Counted from the first letter of the stretch, positions 7,357-14,739 are shown. The stretch is 16,914 nt of DNA from JAAZMA01 sp036720245 (GCA_036720245.1 DAIMNI010000050.1:1-16914); one strand, 5' to 3'. Program-made: numbers and translations. Notes: generated from the letters alone by a model not told the origin.

Positions 7357-8721
7357 CTAAAGCCTTCTTTCAAATATTTTTACTTTTTCCTTATCCTTAA
7401 AATCCTCAAGATTTTCAATGCCTAATCGCAACAAAAATTCATTCATTATTTTATTATCTGTAGATATATGTATTTTAGATTCATTGCCAAATTGATTAAC
7501 CATTTCTCTACCCTTTTCTTTTGGTATAATAGCCTTTGGCCCCCCTACACATCCGCCATCACAACCCATTCCTTCCAAAAAATTTGCCTCGATTTTACCT
7601 TCAAGGGTATTTTTAAGCATTTTCTTACATTCTTTTATTCCACTTGCTTGTGCACTTGAAAACATGCCTAATTTATCTGGGAAAATTTCCAATAATGCAT
7701 TTTCTACAGCTGTAGATACACCACCTATCCTTCCATAAATTCGACCACCCTTAGAGGCATATTGTGTAGACAATACTTCATAAAGTTCTTCCAATTTTAT
7801 ATTAAACGCGTCAAAAATATCCTTTAACTCATTAAAGGTTAAAACATAGTCTATTACCCCTTTGAATTCTTCTGTTTTTGCTTCGGCTTTTTTTGCCACG
7901 CAAGGGCCAATAAAGACAACTTTACATTCGGGGTCTAAAGCTTTAATAACTTTTCCAGCGGCAATCATTGGAGATATAGATGGAGAGGTGTATTTTACTA
8001 ATTCATGAAATTTAGCCTTAATCATTCCAACCCATATAGGACAGCAGCAGGAGGAAAGCATAAAATCCTTTTCTTTTACTACAAATCTATTAAATTCTAC
8101 GGCCTCCTTTATGGTAAGCATATCTGCAAAAAATGCTACTTCTACCATATCGGCAAAGCCTATTTTTTTTAGACCTGCTCTTATTTGTCCCATAGATACA
8201 TTTTCACCAAACTGTCCAACTATTGCTGGGGCCACGGCTGCTATAATCTTTTGATTTTTTCTTAAATCATCTATTAAAGGTATAAATTCTATTTTATCCA
8301 TAAAATTTTTATTATCACAGGATTCTACACAAATTCCACAATGAACACAATTATCCATATTTATATCTATATTAGACCCATCATTTCCTATAAGAATAGC
8401 ATCANNNNNNNNNNCAAAAGGGCAAGCATTTTGACATATGGTTTTACCATCAATTTGTATACAATTTTTTAAGCAGGAATAGGTATTTATCACTACACTG
8501 TTACTTCCCTTATAATTTTCTATAGCTTTTACTAAATTCTTAGAAAAGTTATTAGAATAATCTACTTCAACTCCACATAGAGCAGATATAATCTTAGCAA
8601 AACTTTCTTTATTTACATCTTTATTTGAAAAAACTTCCTCTACAGTTTCTTCAAATACCCCTTCATAATAGGCCTTAAGTAGCCTTTTAAATAATTCTCC
8701 ATACTCTTTTTCATTAATCAT
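7357..8721 (-). CDS. Divergent [FeFe]-hydrogenase-like iron-sulfur protein
   Basis: A protein of about 450 residues (454 counted through the N gap). N-terminal helices (1-75) precede a two-cluster ferredoxin domain with CLKNC...CQNACPF (83-102) and CVHCGICVESC (125-135), then an H-cluster domain. Its cysteine motifs are SSCCCPIW (223-230), GPCVAKKAE (272-280) and EGMGCDGGCVGG (383-394). All four H-cluster cysteines appear present (C227, C274, C387, C391), with C226 in the position of the proton-relay cysteine. The L2 motif has Gly where catalytic enzymes usually have Met, and L1 has an extra Cys. These are traits of non-classical, often presumed sensory or uncharacterised, groups. No maturation genes (hydE, hydF, hydG) or electron-transfer subunits lie nearby. 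The start has AAGGAG eight bases before the ATG, inside a hairpin. It may evolve or sense hydrogen in the cytoplasm; the direction cannot be read from the sequence. Confidence 0.85.
   Translation of the reverse strand: MINEKEYGELFKRLLKAYYEGVFEETVEEVFSNKDVNKESFAKIISALCGVEVDYSNNFSKNLVKAIENYKGSNSVVINTYSCLKNCIQIDGKTICQNACPFXXXXDAILIGNDGSNIDINMDNCVHCGICVESCDNKNFMDKIEFIPLIDDLRKNQKIIAAVAPAIVGQFGENVSMGQIRAGLKKIGFADMVEVAFFADMLTIKEAVEFNRFVVKEKDFMLSSCCCPIWVGMIKAKFHELVKYTSPSISPMIAAGKVIKALDPECKVVFIGPCVAKKAEAKTEEFKGVIDYVLTFNELKDIFDAFNIKLEELYEVLSTQYASKGGRIYGRIGGVSTAVENALLEIFPDKLGMFSSAQASGIKECKKMLKNTLEGKIEANFLEGMGCDGGCVGGPKAIIPKEKGREMVNQFGNESKIHISTDNKIMNEFLLRLGIENLEDFKDKEKVKIFERRL
8405..8414. other. Assembly gap of ten Ns inside the ferredoxin domain
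   Basis: Ten unknown bases interrupt the hydrogenase-like gene. On the coding strand the flanks read CCCTTTTG before and TGATGCTATT after. Collapsing the Ns and overlapping the shared TG gives CCT TTT GAT GCT, that is P-F-D-A, exactly the ferredoxin sequence expected after the fourth cluster cysteine. The reading frame is then kept. The gap is therefore most likely a scaffolding placeholder and not missing sequence. Confidence 0.8.
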
Positions 8722-8724
8722 AAA

Positions 8725-8779
8725 AAATTCTCCTTTCTGGTTTTCATTATATTTTTATTCTTGCCAGAAAAGAGAATTT
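8725..8779 (-). promoter_or_regulatory. Hairpin that buries the SD of the hydrogenase-like gene (also terminator-shaped)
   Basis: Arms 8725-8740 and 8764-8779 pair over 16 bases with a 23-base AU-rich loop. In the minus-strand RNA the only DNA mismatch becomes a G-U wobble, so the stem is fully paired. The 3' arm contains the AAGGAG ribosome binding site of the hydrogenase-like gene and is followed by UUUUUU (its first three U belong to the stem) and then the AUG. The same structure therefore fits either an intrinsic terminator of the upstream hydrolase transcript or a translation-blocking leader. A TATACT -10-like box at 8791-8796 (minus strand) would start a transcript just before the hairpin; its -35 is poor. 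Confidence 0.6.
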
Positions 8780-8823
8780 AATTTCCTAAAAGTATAAATC
8801 ATTTTGCACTATTAGATATTATT

Positions 8824-9750
8824 CTAAATATGTTTATTTAGCCAATTAACTGCATCTTCCATTACTTCATCCCTATTTAACTCATTCAACATTTCATGTC
8901 GACCATCTTTGTATAATTTATATTCTAAATCTTTTATACCAATATTTTGGTATGCTTTAACTAGCTTTAGGACTCCCTTTCCCATATTGCCTACTGGGTC
9001 TTTATCTCCTGAAAAAATATATATGGGTAGGTTTTTTGGTACTTTTTCTACATTGCTTTTCTTAGAGGTTTCTTTTAGTCCTCTAAAGAAATCATAGTAG
9101 AAACTTGTAGTAAATATTCCGCCACAGTATGGGTCTTCAATATATTTATCTACCTCTTTTTCATCCCTAGATAGCCAATCAAAATCTGTCCTACTGGGTT
9201 TAAATTTCTTATTATAACTGCCAAAACTTAAATCGTTTAGACGGGGACTTCTTGTCTTAGGCCCTTTTTTGGCAACTTCTTTTTTTGCCATGTGTATTCC
9301 TATATTTAATATAGGGCCTTGATCACCTGAAGTTCCAGACAATATGACCCCTTGTATATTATTGCCATAAAGGCTAATATAATATTGAGCTAAAAAAGAG
9401 CCCATACTATGTCCAAATAAAAACAAAGGCAATTCCTTATTTTCCTTATCTTGAATAAAATCTGTAAATTCTTTCATATCCTCTACCATTCGAGTGAAAC
9501 CATCAGGGCCTAAATATCCTAATTCATCTATAGATGCTGCTGTATTACCATGCCCCCTATGATCATTGGCATAAACTATATAACCTTGGGAAACAAGCTC
9601 TTTGGCAAATCTTTTGTACCTATATGAGGCTTCAGCCATACCATGAGCTATTTGAACTATCCTCTTTATATCCCCATCTTCTGGACACCAATTATATGCA
9701 TATATTTCTTGCCCATCCGAAGCTTTAAACTTTAAAGTTTCTTCAATCAT
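8824..9750 (-). CDS. Alpha/beta hydrolase, monoacylglycerol lipase / serine aminopeptidase S33 type
   Basis: A 308-residue cytoplasmic serine hydrolase of the PldB/monoacylglycerol lipase family. The oxyanion HGMAE sits at 36-40, the NDHRGHG motif at 62-68, and the nucleophile elbow G113-H114-S115-M116-G117 follows. A cap region spans about 143-230. The acid is D251 in FSGDKDPVG (D249 is an alternative) and the base is H285 in DGRHEML. Full family length and all motifs are present, so it should be active, probably on monoacylglycerols, lysophospholipids or other short esters. The start ATG has a GGGGGGAT SD, and an ATTATA (minus-strand TATAAT) at 9771-9776 could be its -10 box with a very short leader. 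It lies 102 bases upstream of the hydrogenase-like gene on the same strand, but the hairpin between them may uncouple the two. Confidence 0.88.
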   Translation of the reverse strand: MIEETLKFKASDGQEIYAYNWCPEDGDIKRIVQIAHGMAEASYRYKRFAKELVSQGYIVYANDHRGHGNTAASIDELGYLGPDGFTRMVEDMKEFTDFIQDKENKELPLFLFGHSMGSFLAQYYISLYGNNIQGVILSGTSGDQGPILNIGIHMAKKEVAKKGPKTRSPRLNDLSFGSYNKKFKPSRTDFDWLSRDEKEVDKYIEDPYCGGIFTTSFYYDFFRGLKETSKKSNVEKVPKNLPIYIFSGDKDPVGNMGKGVLKLVKAYQNIGIKDLEYKLYKDGRHEMLNELNRDEVMEDAVNWLNKHI

Positions 9751-9892
9751 TTTTATCCCCCCATGGAAATATTATACTAAACTGAATTATATACATTATC
9801 TCTATTTAAATTCTATTACAGAGGAAAATAGATGTAAAGCTATAATCTGAATTATGTTGAAATAATCACTTATATGCACAATATACTTATAT

Positions 9893-9924
9893 TAATGCCA
9901 TATAATTCAATCTTATAATGCCAT
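9893..9924 (+). promoter_or_regulatory. Candidate operator: 9-bp direct repeat upstream of the PocR/AraC gene
   Basis: TAATGCCAT occurs at 9893-9901 and again at 9916-9924, 23 bases start to start, about two helix turns apart and some 70-100 bases before the promoter of the regulator gene. AraC-family proteins often bind direct repeats spaced by about two helix turns. A related AAATGCCCT lies at 11030-11038, upstream of gldA. Binding is an inference from spacing and position only. The rest of the gap between the divergent genes (9751-10019) is AT-rich. Confidence 0.35.
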
Positions 9925-9988
9925 TATTATTTTATGAAATTGAAAAAATACAAGGAAAATGATAAAAAAGGCAAGTAAAGGGTAATTA

Positions 9989-9997
9989 TGGTATAAC
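9989..9997 (+). promoter_or_regulatory. Possible extended -10 promoter of the regulator gene
   Basis: TGGTATAAC has the TGn extension and a near-consensus -10, placed 23 bases before the TTG start of the PocR/AraC gene. No good -35 hexamer is seen at the proper distance, which is acceptable for an extended -10 or an activator-dependent promoter. Confidence 0.4.
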
Positions 9998-10019
9998 AAG
10001 ATCAAAAGGGGATGGTGTT

Positions 10020-11006
10020 TTGAATAGTAATTATGCTGATATGCAATCTGTTTTAGATACGGAAAAATGGCAGTCGATTCAAGATAGACTTGCAGTAGTT
10101 ACTGGTACTGCTATTATTACTGTTGACTATAAAGGGGTTCCAATTACAAAACACAGCCAATGTAGTGAATTTTGTAATTATATAAGATCTGAACCTAAGA
10201 CAAATGCCAAATGTGAAAAATGCGATGCTAGAGGTGGAATTGAGGCAGTAAGAATCAATAAAAGTTATATTTATAGATGTCATTGTAATATTATAGATGC
10301 AGCAATACCAATTATTATGGATAATAGATATTATGGCTGCGTAATGGTAGGGCAAGTTTTACTAAAAGAAAATGATGAAAATGAATATATAGAAAAAATA
10401 TATAGGGACTCAATTGAACTTTTAGCCAATCAAAATGAAATGCTATATCTTTATAGTAAACTTCCTAAGATGACATTAGTCCATATAAAAGAAATAGTAG
10501 ATTTAATAGAGTATATCATTAAATATATTGTAGGAGAATCCATAATAAAAGCCCAAATATTAGAAGAAAATCATCAGATGAAACAACAGCTTAATAGGGA
10601 AACAAACCAACAGCTAGAACAGGAAAAAACCTTTAGTCCCATGAATGAGCAGAATGAATTATTAGCTCCAGCAATCAAATATATGGATGAAAACTTCCAT
10701 AAGAAAATTACATTGAATGATATGGCAAATATATGCTTTATTACCCCAGGATATTTTAGCAAAATATTCTATCAGAAAACAGGTGAAAAGTTTTCCGATT
10801 ATCTAACAAGATTAAGAATTGAAAGCTCAAAAGAACTATTAAAAACCACCAATAAGACTATACAAGAAATTGCAATGGAAGTGGGATTTAATGATGCAGG
10901 ATATTTTACTCGACGTTTCAAATCCTATGAAGGAATCACCCCAGGGTATTATAGAAGAGTTGTGAAAAATCAATCATCTAAATATGAAATAGTTAAAGAA
11001 GTATAA
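10020..11006 (+). CDS. PocR-domain AraC-family transcriptional regulator
   Basis: A 328-residue regulator. Residues about 14-170 form a PocR-type sensory domain with the typical cysteine pattern: C48, C52, C65, C68 (NAKCEKCDARGG), then C87 and C89 (YRCHCN), followed by the IPIIMDNRYYGCVMVGQ core. A glutamine-rich coiled linker (180-205) joins it to an AraC DNA-binding domain (about 214-315) with two helix-turn-helices: TLNDMANICFITPGYFSKIF and TIQEIAMEVGFNDAGYFTRRF. PocR regulators control propanediol and glycerol catabolism, and here the gene directly precedes a glycerol dehydrogenase / dihydroxyacetone kinase operon, its likely target. The start is a TTG with AAGGGGA upstream; an ATG eight codons in has no SD. 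The ligand is unknown, possibly glycerol, dihydroxyacetone or a related polyol. Confidence 0.88.
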   Translation: MNSNYADMQSVLDTEKWQSIQDRLAVVTGTAIITVDYKGVPITKHSQCSEFCNYIRSEPKTNAKCEKCDARGGIEAVRINKSYIYRCHCNIIDAAIPIIMDNRYYGCVMVGQVLLKENDENEYIEKIYRDSIELLANQNEMLYLYSKLPKMTLVHIKEIVDLIEYIIKYIVGESIIKAQILEENHQMKQQLNRETNQQLEQEKTFSPMNEQNELLAPAIKYMDENFHKKITLNDMANICFITPGYFSKIFYQKTGEKFSDYLTRLRIESSKELLKTTNKTIQEIAMEVGFNDAGYFTRRFKSYEGITPGYYRRVVKNQSSKYEIVKEV

Positions 11007-11195
11007 GATAATACAATTATATAATTCTAAAATGCCCTAATATAATTTAATGTAATTAAACTATATTGTTGCTATACTATAGATACAATCATATCTAAAT
11101 ATATCCATTCTAAGGGGAAAACATTTACTATTTTAATTCACCTATTAATATCAGAATATCCTTTATAATCAATAATACTAATTGCATATAAATTT

Positions 11196-11224
11196 TTCCT
11201 AATTAGGAAGGAGATCAAGTGTAA
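11196..11224 (+). promoter_or_regulatory. Palindrome plus start-stop element in the gldA leader
   Basis: A perfect 14-bp palindrome, TTCCTAATTAGGAA (11196-11209), overlaps a strong AAGGAG SD (11208-11213). Five bases later comes GTG TAA (11219-11224), a start codon followed at once by a stop. The true gldA start at 11249 has its own GGGGG SD, so the first site would load a ribosome on a start-stop codon pair. The upstream part of this gap (11007-11195) holds a weak TATACT -10-like box around 11076 and otherwise nothing I can support. Confidence 0.35.
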
Positions 11225-11248
11225 GAATAAAAAAATGGGGGTTTTATA

Positions 11249-12385
11249 ATGAGAAAAGCATATATTTGTCCAACAAAATACGTACAGGGTGAAGATGAGA
11301 TTTTGAATTTAGGGTATTTCGTACAGACCTTTGGGAAAAAGGCACTTTTAATAGGGCATCCCGATGATGTAAACAGGGTAAAAGACAAACTAGACAAAAC
11401 AAAAGAAAGATTTGATATTGAATTTATTGAAAGTGGTTTTTCAGGAGAATGTTCCCGTCAGGAAGTTGCAAGATTAAAGAAAATAGCAAATGAAAACCAA
11501 TGTGATTGTACCATAGGATTAGGTGGAGGTAAGGCTATAGATGCTGCAAAATGCGTCGCAGAAGGGGAGAAGGTAATTATCGTCCCAACTATTGCTGCCA
11601 CTGATGCACCTACTAGCCATTCAGCAGTGCTATATACTCCAGATGGAGCATTTGATGATTATGCATATTTTAAACAAAGCCCTAGTGTAGTACTGGTAGA
11701 TACTACAGTAATAGCAAAGGCTCCTACACGTTTTCTAATATCAGGAATGGGAGATGCCCTATCTACCTATTTTGAAGCTAGGGCTACATCAGCATCCTAT
11801 TCTAATGTAAATGCAGGACTTCCATGTGGTGTTAGGGAAGGGGTATGTGAAGGGGCTAAGGGAACAAAAGCAGCCCTTGCTTTTGCAAAACTATGTTATG
11901 AAACATTATTGGAAGATGGAGAAAAAGCTATGCAAGCCAGTGAGGCTAATATGGTTACTCCAGCTTTAGAAAATATTATAGAAGCCAATATTCTATTATC
12001 GGGGATCGGATTTGAAAGTGGTGGTTTAGCAGCAGCTCATGCAATTCATGATGGCTTGACTATATTGGAAGGTACCCATAATTATTTCCATGGAGAAAAG
12101 GTAGCCTTTGGGACTATTGCCCAACTTGTATTAGAAAATGCACCAATGGAAGAATTAAAAGAAGTACTTGATTTTTGTATAAGCATAGGACTTCCAGTTT
12201 GTTTGGAAGATATAGGAGTGGAGACTATATCAGATGAAGAATTGCAGGAAGTAGCTAGAAAATCTTGTATACCTGAAGAATCTATTCATTCCATGCCATT
12301 TCCAATTACAGAAGAACAGGTAGCTGCTGCAATAATAATAGCCGACAAAATTGGGAAGGAATATAAAGAGACACGTAATATATAG
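11249..12385 (+). CDS. gldA: Glycerol dehydrogenase (NAD-dependent, metal-containing)
   Basis: A 378-residue member of the iron-containing alcohol dehydrogenase superfamily, glycerol dehydrogenase branch. It oxidises glycerol to dihydroxyacetone with NAD+, or the reverse. The NAD-binding turn is IGLGGGKAIDAAK (89-101), and VPTIAATDAPTS (112-123) is the conserved family strand and loop. Zinc ligands are D169 (GMGDALSTYFEAR), H264 (AAAHAIHDGL) and H281 (NYFHGEKVAFG). The start ATG has GGGGG upstream and forms TAATG with a four-codon upstream mini-frame (ATG at 11235), which is probably incidental. It is the first gene of gldA-dhaKLM; dhaK follows after 13 bases. The context makes glycerol to dihydroxyacetone to dihydroxyacetone phosphate the clear pathway. 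Regulation is probably by the PocR/AraC protein encoded just upstream. Confidence 0.94.
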   Translation: MRKAYICPTKYVQGEDEILNLGYFVQTFGKKALLIGHPDDVNRVKDKLDKTKERFDIEFIESGFSGECSRQEVARLKKIANENQCDCTIGLGGGKAIDAAKCVAEGEKVIIVPTIAATDAPTSHSAVLYTPDGAFDDYAYFKQSPSVVLVDTTVIAKAPTRFLISGMGDALSTYFEARATSASYSNVNAGLPCGVREGVCEGAKGTKAALAFAKLCYETLLEDGEKAMQASEANMVTPALENIIEANILLSGIGFESGGLAAAHAIHDGLTILEGTHNYFHGEKVAFGTIAQLVLENAPMEELKEVLDFCISIGLPVCLEDIGVETISDEELQEVARKSCIPEESIHSMPFPITEEQVAAAIIIADKIGKEYKETRNI

Positions 12386-12398
12386 GAGGCGAAATATT

Positions 12399-13394
12399 AT
12401 GAAAAAAATTATAAATAATAGGGAAAATGTAGTAGAAGAAATGCTTCAAGGAATGGTGAAAGCCCATCCAGAATATCTAAGAAGAATAGAAAATAGCAAT
12501 GTCTTAGTTAGACAAAATGCACCAGTCAAGGGCAAGGTAGCCCTAAGTGGGGGAGGCAGTGGCCATGAACCAGCCCATGGTGGCTTTGTAGGAATGGGTA
12601 TGTTAGATGGAGCAGTAGCAGGAGAAGTATTTACCTCACCTACACCAGAACAGGTACTTAAGGGGATAAAAGCAGTAGATAGTGGGGCTGGAGTATTGTT
12701 AATCATAAAGAACTATTCTGGAGATGTGATGAACTTTGAAATGGCTGCAGAATTGGCACAGATGGAAGGTATAGAAGTTAAGGAGGTAATAGTCAACGAT
12801 GATGTAGCTGTAGAGGATTCCACCTATACTGTAGGAAGAAGGGGAATAGCTGGCACCATATTAGTTCACAAAATAGCAGGGGCAGCTGCAGAAAAAGGAT
12901 TGGATTTAGATAATGTCAAAAGGGTAGCAGAAAAGACCATAAAAAATATTAGGTCTATGGGTATGTCCTTGACCCCTTGTATTGTACCAGCAGTAGGGAA
13001 ACCAAGCTTTGAAATAGGGGAAGATGAAATGGAATTTGGGCTAGGCATCCATGGAGAACCAGGAATTCGTAAAGAAGAGATAAAAACAGCAGATCAGATT
13101 GCAGCCATGCTATTAGATAATATATTAGGTGATATGAAATTGAAAAGGGACGGCGAGGTAGCGGTATTGGTTAATGGCCTAGGAGGTACTCCACTAATGG
13201 AATTATATATATTAAATAGAGAAGTGCATAATTTATTAGATGAAAAGGGTATAAAAGTATATAAGACCATAGTAGGAGATTATATGACATCTTTAGAGAT
13301 GGCAGGGGCTTCCATATCATTATTGAAATTAGATGATGAATTGAAAGAATTGCTAGATGCAAAAGCTGATACTCCTGCTTTTAGAAATTTATGA
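12399..13394 (+). CDS. dhaK: Dihydroxyacetone kinase, substrate-binding subunit DhaK
   Basis: A 332-residue DhaK subunit of the PEP-dependent dihydroxyacetone kinase. It holds dihydroxyacetone covalently as a hemiaminal on a histidine while DhaL supplies the phosphoryl group. Key residues can be read: SGGGSGHEPAHGGF (50-63) with H56, NYSGDVMNF (105-113) with D109, and GLGIHGEPG (214-222) with H218, matching the catalytic Asp and substrate-binding His positions known for DhaK. The full-length K-domain is present and no ATP-binding L-domain is fused, so this is the bacterial PTS type and not the ATP-dependent type. The start ATG has a perfect AGGAGG SD. An in-frame TTG at 12351 lies within gldA and is not used. 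It is the second gene of the operon, 21 bases before dhaL. Confidence 0.95.
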   Translation: MKKIINNRENVVEEMLQGMVKAHPEYLRRIENSNVLVRQNAPVKGKVALSGGGSGHEPAHGGFVGMGMLDGAVAGEVFTSPTPEQVLKGIKAVDSGAGVLLIIKNYSGDVMNFEMAAELAQMEGIEVKEVIVNDDVAVEDSTYTVGRRGIAGTILVHKIAGAAAEKGLDLDNVKRVAEKTIKNIRSMGMSLTPCIVPAVGKPSFEIGEDEMEFGLGIHGEPGIRKEEIKTADQIAAMLLDNILGDMKLKRDGEVAVLVNGLGGTPLMELYILNREVHNLLDEKGIKVYKTIVGDYMTSLEMAGASISLLKLDDELKELLDAKADTPAFRNL

Positions 13395-13415
13395 TCCAAT
13401 ATTGGAGGGATTAAT

Positions 13416-14048
13416 ATGTCGAATACAGATCTACTAATTAAGATAATAGATAATATGGGGAAAAACATAATAGAAAATAAAGAATATCTAACTGAGCTAG
13501 ACAGAGTTATTGGAGATGCAGATCATGGTATAAACATGAGCAAAGGTTTTAGTGCAGTAAATGATAAACTAGATGAAATGAAGGGAAATGACTGGGGAGA
13601 TATTCTAAAAACTGTTGCCATGACCTTGATATCTACAGTAGGAGGTGCCTCAGGACCTTTATATGGAACTGCTTTTTTAAAGGCTTCTACTGTTGTAAAT
13701 GGGAAAATGGACGTAGATAAAGAAGATATTATAAATATGTTTGAACAGGCGATAGAAGGAATAAAAATGAGAGGAAAATCAGACCAAGGTGATAAAACTA
13801 TGCTAGATGCCCTAATACCTGCTTTTGAAATTCTAAAAGCAGCTTATGGTGAAGGGGAAAACACTAAGTCTGCATTTTTAGGGGCAGAGAAAGCAGCACT
13901 AGAAGGTGTAGAATACACTAAGACCATAATTGCAAAAAAAGGCAGAGCCAGTTATTTGGGAGAAAGAAGTATTGGACATAAGGATCCTGGTGCTACTTCC
14001 ACCTATATTATGATCAAGTCCATAAATGAAATACTAGAACAAAATTAG
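13416..14048 (+). CDS. dhaL: Dihydroxyacetone kinase, ADP-binding subunit DhaL
   Basis: A 210-residue DhaL subunit, an eight-helix barrel that keeps a tightly bound ADP as coenzyme; the ADP is rephosphorylated by DhaM and the phosphate is then passed to dihydroxyacetone on DhaK. The Mg-ADP signature is IGDADHGINM (32-41), with D29, D34 and D36 as metal ligands. GGASGPLYGTAF (residues 76-87) and the C-terminal RASYLGERSIGHKDPGATS are diagnostic. Length is normal for the family. The start ATG follows GGAGGGAT at good spacing. It ends 11 bases before dhaM, a spacing that fits translational coupling or close co-expression. Confidence 0.95.
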   Translation: MSNTDLLIKIIDNMGKNIIENKEYLTELDRVIGDADHGINMSKGFSAVNDKLDEMKGNDWGDILKTVAMTLISTVGGASGPLYGTAFLKASTVVNGKMDVDKEDIINMFEQAIEGIKMRGKSDQGDKTMLDALIPAFEILKAAYGEGENTKSAFLGAEKAALEGVEYTKTIIAKKGRASYLGERSIGHKDPGATSTYIMIKSINEILEQN

Positions 14049-14059
14049 GGGGATTTTTT

Positions 14060-14452
14060 ATGATTGGATTAGTCATCGTATCTCATAGTAATAAGATTTC
14101 AGAGGGTATAGTAGATCTATGCTATGAAATGGCAGAAGAAGATTTAAAGATAATATCAGCAGGAGGCACTTCCGATGGAAGAATAGGCACCGATCCTATA
14201 TTAATCAAGGAATCCATAGAAAAGGCCTATGATGGATATGGAGTAGTGATACTTGCAGATATAGGAAGTTCAATTATGAGTTCAGAACTAGCCATTGAAA
14301 TGTTAGAAGAAGGGATAAAGGAGAAAGTACAAATTTTAGACACTCCTATTGTAGAAGGCAGCATAGCCGTATCAGTGCAGGCTTCTATATCAAATGACAT
14401 GGAAGATATAAAAAGAGCAGCAGAAGAAGCTAGAAACACTAGGAAAATTTAA
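14060..14452 (+). CDS. dhaM: Phosphotransfer protein DhaM, single PTS-IIA(mannose)-like domain
   Basis: A 130-residue DhaM subunit. The N-terminal IGLVIVSHSNKISEG contains H9, the phosphoryl-carrying histidine. SAGGTSDGRIGTDP (33-46) and ADIGSSIMSSELAIEML (68-84) are conserved DhaM segments. Unlike Escherichia coli DhaM, there are no fused HPr and enzyme-I-like domains, so it must receive phosphate from the general cytoplasmic HPr, as in Lactococcus-type systems. It should pass this to ADP on DhaL. The SD is GGGGGA at a slightly long spacing. It is the last gene of the operon and is followed by a strong terminator. Confidence 0.93.
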   Translation: MIGLVIVSHSNKISEGIVDLCYEMAEEDLKIISAGGTSDGRIGTDPILIKESIEKAYDGYGVVILADIGSSIMSSELAIEMLEEGIKEKVQILDTPIVEGSIAVSVQASISNDMEDIKRAAEEARNTRKI

Positions 14453-14460
14453 TATATACA

Positions 14461-14500
14461 AAAAGGTGGCAAGGGGACGTTTTGATTGCCACCTTTTTTT
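14461..14500 (+). terminator. Intrinsic terminator of the gldA-dhaKLM operon
   Basis: A perfect 12-bp stem (AAAAGGTGGCAA at 14461-14472 with TTGCCACCTTTT at 14486-14497), a 13-base loop and a run of seven T ending at 14500. It starts eight bases after the dhaM stop codon. This is the strongest terminator in the window. The following 160 bases are very AT-rich and hold nothing I can support. Confidence 0.93.
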
Positions 14501-14661
14501 ATTTATTATAATATATTGTTTATAATAATTATAATATTATGATAAAATAGAAACAAGCAAAGAAGAAGAAGGCATATCGAATTATTATACGGATTGAAAT
14601 GAAAAAATAAAGCTATTTAAATAATTTAAAGAGATTAATGTTTATAGAAGAAACAATATAT

Positions 14662-14689
14662 TTGATTTAGTTGATAATTAGGCTATAAC
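14662..14689 (+). promoter_or_regulatory. Possible promoter of the HExxH protein gene
   Basis: TTGATT (14662-14667) and TATAAC (14684-14689) are separated by 16 bases, about 50 bases before the start codon at 14740. It is near consensus but the region is so AT-rich that chance matches are likely. Confidence 0.35.
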
Positions 14690-14739
14690 TCAGGTTTTTG
14701 ATCTTGAATGTATTAAGTGGAAATAAGGGGGGTAATTAT

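Noticed and set aside
9751..10019. Riboswitch or T-box leader between the divergent genes
   Set aside because: No conserved riboswitch core or terminator/antiterminator pair could be recognised, and the regulator transcript leader appears very short.
10053..10355. Minus-strand frame antisense to the PocR domain
   Set aside because: The PocR/AraC domains on the plus strand are unmistakable; the antisense translation has no recognisable features.
11219..11249. A real leader peptide gene before gldA
   Set aside because: The first site is a bare start-stop and the second is four codons lying on the gldA SD itself. They are reported only as an oddity.
12351..12398. N-terminal extension of DhaK from a TTG at 12351
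   Set aside because: It overlaps gldA, has an atypical arginine-rich sequence, and the perfect AGGAGG SD lies just before the ATG at 12399, which gives the normal family length.
14501..14661. Repeat or origin-like AT-rich tract after the dha terminator
   Set aside because: It is only A/T-rich low-complexity DNA. No DnaA-box clusters, iterons or inverted repeats beyond chance were seen.
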